This document shows positions 50,438 to 60,200 of a stretch of DNA of 64,000 nt, in pieces. The stretch is from assembly GCA_021186555.1 (NCBI GenBank), contig JAJKFL010000042.1:13322781-13386780 (forward strand), read 5' to 3'. The number at the start of each line of letters is the position of its first letter. Positions within the stretch are counted from its first letter, which is position 1. The stretch is from Reticulitermes speratus (lineage: Eukaryota > Arthropoda > Insecta > Blattodea > Rhinotermitidae). Both the position numbers and the translations under genes were made by a program. A model generated the notes under the pieces. It was not told where the DNA came from. It made no database searches and saw only the letters and a list, made by a program, of their open reading frames with translations.

Positions 50438-53400
50438 CTATCTGAAGCTTGAAAGTGACCCCACTGCACTTTTTGGTACAGGAACTGTAGACATGCCCAC
50501 AGATTTTGTAACTTTTTGTTCCTGAAATTCAGCACTCTCAACAGCTATGTTTTCCTTATTACCATTTCTGTGTGCTGTCCTAATACCAAATAGATGATAA
50601 GCATGGCGCTTGTTTTGAAGCCACACTGTTCGGTCCTTCACCCAAGAAGTAGCACAAGATGAGGATCTTATCATGTTTGCATTGCTGCTTCTGCTGGCAA
50701 ATTTGTTGCAGCTCAGAACATCGTTTTTATAGTTATCCTCTTCTGCCCTTTCTTGGCAATTAAGAGCATTTTTACTTCTTTGTTCCAGTAATTCTTTTCT
50801 GTCATGCAGTTTAGAAACCTTGGATGGTATATCTCCAGATTGATGGATAGACTGAGGCATGGTGTGTTTGGTAGGCAGTTTAAGATCACTGCATTGATTT
50901 TCTTTGGGTTTCGTTATTGGTAGTGTGTTAAAATGAACACGTTTCTCAGGGACAAACCTTACAAATGGTGAGGGCTTGATAACATCTTCTGGATTCAGCT
51001 TTGTTGATGTGGGGATTATGCTTGTGTCACCAGGATCTGCACTGAGAGATGTATCTAAATCTGCACTGGCTGTACTGTACTGTTGCTGTTGTAAGTTCTT
51101 GACACTGCTAGCCACAGATCGAGCTTCTCTGCATTGTCGTAAATATATGTCAGCTCGGGTAACTTTGTCCTTCGTCAGTCTGTCTAGCAGTGCCAGTTGT
51201 TTCTCCTTCTTCACAACAGCCCTTTCTCTTTCATGAATGGCAAGTTCTTTTAATCTCAAAGATGCCTCTCTCTGCTTCAAGATGTGAAATCTGTTCAGCC
51301 ATATATCACAAACCTTTTCACTAGTAATGTCTTCGCAATTTTCACTTTCAGTTTCACCATGGAATATAGCCTTACCTGAAGATGGCAAATGGAGATCATG
51401 CAAATTCTGTAAAATATTGGGAAGATCATCCATTTCCTTCTTATTATTATCACATAATTCAGTGTTGTCATTTTCAGGCTTTACAATCATAGTTTTGAAA
51501 GTTTCCTGAGCAATGTGAGTTACCACAATTGGGTGGTGCAGAATCATTTCGATGGTAGGACGGAACTTATGTTCAACACTAATTAGAAGTGATATAATCT
51601 TTTGCAGATCATCTGTATAGTGGGCAGGGATTCGAGAGAATCTGAAATTTAAGACTGTATGTTAATATACCATATCATTTGAAAAACAAAATAAGTGGCT
51701 GAACAGAGAAATGTGAGAAAGGTGTGTCAGTTTTATTACTGTCTGAACCCTGCAATAAACTTGTATAATCTTTTGTCATGCTGCTCTATGCAATGATCTG
51801 TTACAGCATTGTGATGTTTTTATGGCAGTGTGCTTGATGAGTCTCTTCTTTTGGGATACAACGCCACATACTGGCTAAGTGGTTTCTGAAGTTCCAAAGG
51901 AACATAGCACCTTCAAAATGTTTGGACCCAGTGACTCAGCATCATATCCCAGAAGAATGGAGACTGTGGGTGTTGTAGCTACATTACCACAGATTCTTCC
52001 ATTTAGAGTTCCTTGTGAGAAAACAAAAATGTATTTATAGAATGAACCATTTCTTCAGGAATGATTTGTGTAAGTATATGTGTTTTGAGAAAATAATCCC
52101 ATATTTACCTGTATATAAGATAATTTCTTTTCCTAATTCCATGTATTCAGCTCAAATATTTATTATTTAACCACCGTAATGCACTGTATCAGGTAAAATG
52201 TACCTAATAGTCTGTGTGTACATTTTACCTGATACAGTGTATTATGTTGGTTAAATAATACATATACAAATATCTAATTCTGATATTAGTGCTGGCAATA
52301 TTAGTTATGGATGTACTGTAATATGTTAATACCGTTATGTAACATCATACTGTTCAGCACTTACTTTCCTTCCTTGATTTTTAGGGCAAGATGTTTGATG
52401 TTTGGTCCAGTGAAAGGAGGTGACAGTGAGCATAACTCATACACTAGACAGCCAAGTGACCAAATGTCAGACTTTATGTTGTATTTGCCACCTTTAATGA
52501 CTTCCTGAAACAGATTACATCATGCTTGTAAGTAAGCTGGTTAAAGGAAAGGACATAACAGACTGGTAGCTTCTTTTATTTTGCATTGTATGGATTCCCA
52601 GTAATAATGTTCGTCAGCGTACGCAGATGCGCAATGTTACACTCTCATCATCTTCAAGGTTACTCTATATAGGACACATACCTTCCTGTTAGAGCTTCAA
52701 GTTGGGAATAAATTTAGTCAGGCATGCAAAAGGAACCAGCATGTTTTGAGGTTTGTTTATGAAAGAGAAACAGCCTTATAGTGATCCTACTGCATGTTCC
52801 TGTTCCTTCTGGAGATTAGTCCAGTCAATTTTTAAAAACCTGTTTTGACGATGCCAACATGGTGGCCCTTCATATTTAAGGAAACATCAAAATAAGCACC
52901 ATTCAAAATATTATCCTGATATTGTGTATTATGACAGATATTAGGAAGATAGGCAGTATTTGTTAAGGCCAATTATATTGAAAACAGAAACCAGTATATA
53001 GGAGATTTCAGGTTTTCTCAACAGTGAAGATTCATATTACGGTCTTCTGGGTTTTTGACACTGTGTATTTCAGTAGGTGGACACCAACATTTTGGAGGAA
53101 CATACTGCGTCCATTTTCAGGATCGAAGGCACATATACCTACAAGACTGTGTGGTACCATGATGTAGAAGACTACAAAAATATTTGTGAAAAGCATATTT
53201 GTAAGTCTGTTATTAACCACTATAGCTGATTAAGTGAAATGTACAGTGTAAGATCTAACACACAACCACAAATTTGTGTATGAAATTATCTTTGTGTGTT
53301 GAGAAGGATCAACATGGCAATGGGACACAAACCCTTGATGTTTTGTCCCCAAGAAACAAAAATGCAGCCTTATATAAGTGGGTTCATGTGTGATCCTATT

Positions 53401-54821
53401 CCTATAACGCATGTTAACACATTTTGTAATTTATAAGTGCTTTTGTCAAACCAAGCAGTTGCTTTTATTACAAATATCATGCATCCTATTACATATTCCT
53501 CTTCCTTCTGGAGATTTCCCCAGTCATATTTTTTAAAGTCCTATCTTGACAATATCAATGTGGTGACTTTGCATATTTTAGACTGCAGTATTTGTGAAAG
53601 ACACACTGCATTAACTTTTCAATATTATGCTGACTACTTACGGGACTCATATAATAAGGAGTTCCGACTACTGTTTGAGCAAAGCTGGCATCCTTATGCA
53701 AGATACGGGCAAGTCCAAAATCACCCAGTTTCACGTTTCCTGCTCTATCCAAGAATACATTTGCTGGTTTGATGTCTCGGTGCAGTATAGTAATGTTGGG
53801 GACATTCCGATGACATTCATGGAGAGCACGGCACATTTGATACAGCACACGCCATATAAAGCCTTCGTCCAGAAAGCTGTTGCTTCTGAAAATTGAAGTT
53901 TGTAGAGTTTAAAAATTATGCATATCAATTAAATCACTAATGTATTAGAAACATAACTTAAAGCGAGTAATGTTTTAGTGGTATGGAATGAACATGATTC
54001 TTACTCAATATAGTCTTCTCGGGCGCACAGCCGCGTCAATTCGTTTGAATACGTTTCGGGGACTAGCTCCGTCCCCATCCTCAGGCAAAATCAGTTTTGC
54101 CTGAGGATGGGGACGGAGCTAGTCCCCGAAACGTTGTATTCAAACGAATTGATGCGGCTGTGCGCCCGAGAAGACTATATTGAATCATGTCGCTGCGAAA
54201 GTTTTAAAACTTATATGATTCTTACTTCTTGCACTTGGTGATCAGAGTTGCAAGGTCTCCACCTTCACACCATTCCATAACGATATAAAGTGTAGCAGTT
54301 TCTTTGTGAATAATTCGATCAAAGTACTGTACAATGTTTGGATGTCTCAATTCACTTAGTAAATTGACTTCCGAGACGAGAAGCTGAAGAAAAAAAAAAA
54401 GAAACATTAACGAAATTATCTCTGACTAATACAGTCCCTCTATATATTGTAAAGGGTACAATGTTAGAAGTTGGAAATGTTGACATTTTACTAGTAAAGT
54501 TACATGAAACCCATTTTAAAATACATTATAGGGGCTTAGGTCATTTCGAATAGTTAAATTAAGCTTCATATGAGTGGTAGGGTTCACATAAAATTGCAAT
54601 TATTTTAATAAATAAAATGAGTAATAAAAAATAAGGAAATGTTACCACAAATGGCCAGAGCTGAAATATACCTGTTTCTTTTCTTCACTCATTCCACCGT
54701 AACCAACAGCCTTCCACACATATAAATGGCCATTGGATTTCTTTTGCACTTTGTAACAAGTACTAAAAGAGCCTGTTCCAATAACATTTAACACTTCATA
54801 ATCTTCAATGTGACCCGACAT
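50438..54821 (-). CDS. Nek2: Serine/threonine kinase NEK2 (5 exons)
   Basis: Centrosomal mitotic kinase of the NIMA family. Exons on the minus strand: 54821-54672, 54383-54226, 53885-53642, 52504-52365, 51641-50438; all join in frame to 631 residues (human NEK2 has 445). The kinase domain comes first: IGTGSFS loop at 14-20, VWK with Lys37, HRDIKPAN with Asp140, DFG with Asp158, GTPYYMSPE, and [16 protein letters not shown]2-specific wording is clear in [20 protein letters not shown] and [10 protein letters not shown]. After it: a likely coiled coil at about 345-400 ([20 protein letters not shown]), a PP1-docking KRVHF at 464-468, KEN boxes at 477-479 and 593-595, and a C-terminal Phe-Arg. The long last exon accounts for the extra length. 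It is head to head with Twinkle. Confidence 0.95.
52161..52260. repeat. 43-base inverted repeat in Nek2 intron 4
   Basis: Arms 52161-52203 and 52218-52260 are complementary except for about three positions, with a 14-base spacer. They contain the palindrome-like TATCAGGTAAAATGTAC. No target duplication was found. Probably a MITE that folds into a stable hairpin in the Nek2 pre-mRNA. Confidence 0.8.
52776..52927 (+). repeat. Direct repeat, copy 1 (Nek2 intron 3)
   Basis: Shares TTCCTTCTGGAGATT, CCAGTCA, TTTTTAAA and a GACAAT/GACGAT...ATGTGGTGRC block with copy 2 at 53474-53633, at roughly 75-80% by eye. An unnamed interspersed repeat. Confidence 0.6.
53040..53135 (-). repeat. Hammerhead-like repeat, degenerate
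   Basis: On the minus strand CTGAAAA (53120-53114) is followed by GGACGC...GTTCC and CCAAAATGTTGGTG. It is the same subfamily as 24630-24760 and also lacks the GAAAC core. Confidence 0.45.
53474..53633 (+). repeat. Direct repeat, copy 2 (Nek2 intron 3)
   Basis: Related to 52776-52927. It runs to within about ten bases of the exon 3 donor (53641-53640), so repeat sequence provides part of the early intron. Confidence 0.6.
54005..54183. repeat. Large fold-back repeat with hammerhead-like cores (Nek2 intron 2)
   Basis: Arms 54005-54090 and 54095-54183 are near-perfect inverted copies (one mismatch and a three-base insertion) around a four-base loop. The right arm reads, on the plus strand, CTGAGGA (54101-54107), T, stem II GGGGAC/GTCCCC (54109-54114, 54122-54127), GAAA (54128-54131), C-GTT-G, U and A (54132-54138). 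These are the conserved positions of a hammerhead ribozyme with a two-pair stem III and a GUA cleavage site; one extra U after the CTGAGGA is a weak point. The structure lies 42 bases from the Nek2 exon 2 donor. Confidence 0.8.
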
Positions 54822-54889
54822 TTTGAGAATTTGTTTACGATTTCACACTTGCCAGCAGACACACCTGTAATAAACCGCGTTACGCATAT

Positions 54890-55090
54890 GTAAATGGTCC
54901 AGTGGTTAACTCTGCAGCTCTGTATTTGAGTGGTCCAGGGTTCATACATCTCCTGGGGGACCGGATAAGAAAACTGAGGTTTACCTTAGTCTTTCAAAGA
55001 AAATCCCGGGACTAGTACTCCAAATATGCCACCGTCGTTTTTCCACATCCTTTCCAATTCATGTATCACTAGTCACCATTGGATGTCATA
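54890..55090 (+). mobile_element. tRNA-derived SINE (family D), diverged
   Basis: Head GGTCCAGTGGTTAACTCTGC with B-box-like GGGTTCATAC, and a 3' part CCACATCCTTTCCAATTC shared with the element near 10270. It lies just upstream of the Nek2 start. Confidence 0.5.
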
Positions 55091-55654
55091 TAAATTGAGC
55101 GTCGTTTATTAACGCTTACTGATCAATTTATCACAAATTAAAACACATTAAAGTATCATTTTTATCTTCGAAAAATAACAGTTTTTATTACCATTTCATT
55201 TAAGTAAAACATACAGTATTTACAAAAGAACAGTTCGCAAATGCAGTTTTGTCAGTCCTCTATAAACCAAGCACATAACGATGAATTTGAATATAGATGC
55301 TTTATTCGTTTTTTAAGCAGAAGACAACATGGTTGGTCAACATTAGATGTCTGCATGTAACAAATGGAGAATTGAATTAAGAACCCTATAGTGTACAAAT
55401 AGTAGTTACTCATCACAAACGAAATGAAGCATAAAAAACGGGAAATTTCTAGCAATGTACGTCAAATTCAGAGTTTTTATGAACTTAAAACTAAAGTGCG
55501 CGATACCCATAATTCCCACGGTCGACGCACATGTCACAGATTACTATAGACCACAGGCCAAAAAATACGTAACGTACATATTTCATGGCGGTGTCTATGA
55601 ATCGGATGAAAGGAACTGTATATGAAAGTATTACCCTGATACCAAAATTTACCA

Positions 55655-55895
55655 GATTCAGGGACGCAGCGGCGGCGCAGCCTAGAGAGTGGGTCTGCAG
55701 CCAATCGCTTGCTGGGATTGCGAGTTCGAATCCCGCCGGGTGCATGGAATCTGTCTCTTGTAAATTTTGTGTGTTGTCAGGTAACTGCCTCTGCAACGGT
55801 CAATCACTCGTCAAGAGGAGTCCTACTGAGCATGGCGTTTGACCTCAATAATGTGGAGGCCTAGGCCCACTAAGGCTGTCGAGCCATGATAAATT
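55655..55895 (+). mobile_element. tRNA-derived SINE (family C)
   Basis: The head has an A-box-like GGCGGCGCAGCCTAGAGAG and a perfect B-box GAGTTCGAATCCC, followed by a non-tRNA body (CATGGCGTTTGACC, AAGGCTGTCGAGCCATG). No other copy in the window. Confidence 0.7.
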
Positions 55896-57200
55896 AAAGG
55901 ATGTATTTAGATAAATTATTTATGCTGTATTTAATATCCCCTTCAATGATATAGATTATATACCATATACAGTAATTACTATTTGTGCACTCATTTGGTT
56001 TTGTTAATGGATTTCTAATTTATAAATATGACTCATAAATTTAGTATTGCTGCACATAATGGATGTAGTGTGACATTTGAACACTTCGTGTGAAAGCGTT
56101 ATACATTGTATTGTCTACTTCTGTACACCGGCAATTTCAGGGTTACGTATTATGCGACTTATGTGGCCTCGGCCTTACGTAAGAAATTGTTATTAATTAC
56201 TATTATGTACAATATAATATTCATATTATTCAATAATAATATTGCTATCATTATGTGTATTTTATTTTAAGCGTTTTATATGAAAAAAATTTATAGAAAA
56301 AGAGTTAAACATGTACACTGACATCGTAAAAACATACACATATCGGATGATGTGTTATAAATAAATAGGGGTCGGGTCAATTCCGAGTTACGTAAATGTT
56401 TCAGAGACGGGACCCTTACGTTAGTCGGAAACTATTTTGTAGTTTTATGACTTTTTAACCCACTACATTTTGGATCCGTGGTATGGGTTACAGATGTATG
56501 TACCAGGCTCGGGTTTCATGTCAAGTCGGGGCATGGAACCTACAGAGCATCTACTGACTCCCCATAGTTAACCCTGGAGCGGACGACGTCGTTGGTGCAT
56601 TGCACGCTCTTCAGTACTCATTCCGGTGTTGCGAAATGGTCTCATCCATGATTTTCTCTTTATCGCCTTAAATTTCAGGCATTCGTTGTAATAACTTATG
56701 ACGCCACCGTTATAATATTCAGATGAAATCTTTGTGTAATGTTGAGGTTTACTTTCATACGTTATTCTTGCTTACATTTAAATTTTGTTTAGTTGTTACG
56801 AAATTTTAAAGACCATTTGTATAAGTTCCGAAATTCTGAATCGACTTTTAATACCCAATCAAACTTCTAAGAAGGCTTAATTAATTAATTACAGTGTGGT
56901 GCACTAGTGATTTTTCAAGCTTCTGTAGTTACTTGCTACGTATTCGTATAGACGTCACTATATGCCTAGCTGGTAGGTTGTGTTGGACATAATCCGTGGC
57001 CGAGGTGATTGTCATTTGTTTCAAATCGCGGTTTTATTTCTGCCTTTGCCGCGTGAGGCGTGTTACGGCGGTTGTATGATAGTTGTTTGGGGGCAGATAA
57101 GTTGAGGCGGGGATAGTAATTGTTACATTTGTTTTAGTTATTTATTTGAAGTGTTGTATGATGTGATTGATTATGCTGTTGTAATAAAACTCTGTGTGAA
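55896..57200. promoter_or_regulatory. Intergenic region between Nek2 and Twinkle, with Twinkle 5' region
   Basis: No repeat or gene recognised over 1.3 kb. The last 250 bases are richer in CpG (CCGCGTGAGGCGTGTTACGG), as expected near a promoter. Start sites cannot be placed. Confidence 0.4.
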
Positions 57201-57293
57201 ATGGTGAAAAACGAAATAAGTGAAAATGTTTACGCGCCTACGTATCCGTCCTTCGCCTCTTCATCAGACCAGTGGAATTATGAACACTTTTGA
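57201..57293 (+). other. Upstream ORF overlapping the Twinkle start
   Basis: An ATG at 57201 opens a 30-codon ORF (starting MVKNEISENV, TGA at 57291-57293) that reads through the Twinkle ATG at 57226 in another frame. It has A at -3 of its start (GTGAAATGG: A at -2 and -1, G at +4). Ribosomes starting there would miss the Twinkle start. Confidence 0.5.
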
Positions 57294-60200
57294 CACAAGA
57301 ATGCACTCTTGTATTATTTATTCTCATCAGAAGCCAAGGTTATTTACGAGGAAGAATATCATGAAATGTTCACATGTGTTAATGAATTTACAAGGTTACA
57401 AAGGGCTTGTGTACCTTACATGTTACAGCAAAAGTTTGCAAACGGATTATCAGTCTGTATTAAGTGAGGTACTTAACACAGTGAATACATACCAAAGTAA
57501 TCCAAACAGAACTTTACGCCGTTGTTATAACACGCTGAACATGGAAGAGATACCTGCTGTGTCAGAGTCTCAAATTAGGAAGATGTTAAAGGGTTATGGA
57601 TTAAATTTTGTCGATGGCTTTACTAGTTTGGTCATCGAATGCCCGATATGTCTGCAACATGATAAAAGTAAAATTGGAAAATTGTATATTAATAAAGTGA
57701 CAGGTAAAGTGTTTATACTGATTAAAGTATTACAGTTCAGTGTAGTGTATTTGACATATTTCCATGCAGAAAAAATTATCGAAAGCCCTTAGCACCGCAG
57801 TAGTACATTTTAAGGGTTATAAAGGCTTGAGTTGTATATTTTCTAATAATAAGTGACTTTCCGATTGAAGGTTATTCTTGAGAAGCTGATAATTATTCAA
57901 ATGTTGTGTATGTAGCTCAGTGGTTCAGTATAGTTTTTAGAGGAGCTCATAACCAGGAATTAATGGAATTTCAGCAGAATTGATCTGAGTAGGAGGTAAA
58001 ACATTGTTTTCTGAGATCCATAAACTTCTTGGTTCTGTTTGGAGTGGTAATGAAGAGGAGTGGAAGTAGTCTGTTATTGTACCTATGCATAAAATGGGCA
58101 ATAAAACTGAATGGTCAATATCAAGGAATGTCACTTATAAAAACTTATGGAATTAGACAACCTGTTTAAAAATGGACACTTTAGTTGTAGAAACTCAACA
58201 ACATACAAAGGTTTTTGTAACATTCTGTTCTCAAGGATAATTGCATTTGTAAATTACACTGATGGGGACATAAGTGTGAATTTTGTTATAGATCAAATAA
58301 TGTTCGTATCTTATGTGTTTGTCAGTTACTGGAAAAAGAATGTACGTACAGTGGGACAATACAGCAACTATTTACAGACCTTAAGAAAGCTTATGATTCA
58401 GTTAGGTGACAATTGTTTTACAGTAAGTTGATTGAATTTGACATATCTGTGAAAGTAGATAGACTGATTAAAGTGATATGGACTAAATGCTTTTAACAGT
58501 GGTGTATTACAATAAACATGACTGTTGTTTTGAACATTGCCCATTGCACATACAAGTTTTATTTCCAACCACTGCACAAAGTAATTTTTATGCTCCTACA
58601 TGTTTCGGCTACAATATGTAGCCGAAACATGTAGGAGCGTAAACTGCGTAAGGCTACTGCATGGAATATGTATAGCATTAAGTATATTGTCCAGTGTCTT
58701 GAGATTTTCAAAGATAATGTTCTGGAAATACAGTCTCTTTCTGTCATTAGATGTAAAATTGTAAATCGAGTGATTGAGACTATTTCTTTCTAATGGGTCT
58801 ACTTGTGTAGAAACCTTTGCTCTGATACATCTGGTGACAGAAACGCTGTTTCTGAAATGGTGTGTTTGAAAAACTCACAGTGATGGACAGTGTCTAAAGT
58901 AAAATGTGATTAAATGAGTACTTTTATAAACCATGCCATAACAAGCAACTGAATTGAAGTGCAGAGTTTTGCCAGATCTGAACCTGAATTAAACCTTTTA
59001 AATGAACACCATCTGAACCATGACCCTCAGCAAATAATTTCTTAAAAAGTAGTTCACACTTCTTCACAGTTTCTCTGAAGTACAAATTTTGGGTATTGGA
59101 TATCCTTTTGAATTGGTTGCAATACAAAATTCATGTAATTAAGATCTGTGCTCTTCTGGGATATTACACGTCGTCATGTGGTAATTGTTTACCGACGTTT
59201 CGGGACAATGTATCATTCCCATCTTCAAGGGTCAAGAGTCCGAACGTTGGTAAACAATTACCACATGACGCCACGTAATATCCCAGAACATTACATCTTA
59301 TCAACATCATGGCGGAAGCCTAAAATGAAGCTCATGTAATTAAGTTAAGGGGGTTTTGTACGTCAACAGCAAGAGGGCCTAACTCCTTCCTGGACCTGCA
59401 TCATCTGCTGAGCTCTCACTTTTTGGTATGTGTGCGCTTTGCCATGATTGTTGGCAACAACTAAATTGCCTGGGAGAGAGGCTGATTTACTGGCAAAGCT
59501 TTGTACATGACGTGTTCAAATGAAACTGCTTTTTGTTGGCCAGGTTGGATGAGGAAAATTAGGGGAACCACAGATCTTTTGTGAGCTGTATTGGTGGTAT
59601 TTGGATTTGTATGTGTATGGCAGTAATGTAATAATTATTTTAAAATTAAGTCCCCCCCCTCCATTGGACCTCATTTCAAGTAAACGTGACACATCAGTCA
59701 TTATCATGATTGCAGGTTGCCAGTTCCTGATGCTGAGTAGGAAATTAGTTGTCAGCCATAGGTTTTTGGTCACCACTGGCAATCAGATGACCATATTGTT
59801 TCTTGCTCTGGACACAGTATTTGTTTTCACGTTTTACTTGCGTAGATCAGTGAAGTGAATGCTCTGCTGCAGTGGTCAGACTTTCATGTGGTTTTCTTAG
59901 TACCTACCCTGCTACGTAAAGTATCAGTTTCGGTCTCTTTGTACCTTCATAATAATATCAATCCATTTAGAGCATAATACTCATAATCATGTTCAGTTGC
60001 GAACTGGCTGTTTGGCAGTGCTCCCAGAAAAGATGTGAGTATGGGTACAAGGTGGAGAGGGAAGGCCTGGGACCAAGCCATTAGGAAGAGGAAGTGTAAG
60101 AGTGTGAAGAAAGAAGGTGGGACCCTTAAAAGCAACCTTTGTAGTTGGAATAGGAGAGTGGTGAAGGGCACAGATGGGCTGGGGAGACAGTGGAAGTAAG

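Noticed and set aside
55670..55745. Possible tRNA gene (perfect B-box GTTCGAATCCC)
   Set aside because: The sequence does not close an acceptor stem and runs into a SINE body; other B-boxes in the window likewise belong to SINEs.
57220..57225. GTG start for Twinkle at 57220
   Set aside because: An ATG follows two codons later at 57226, and nuclear genes start at ATG.
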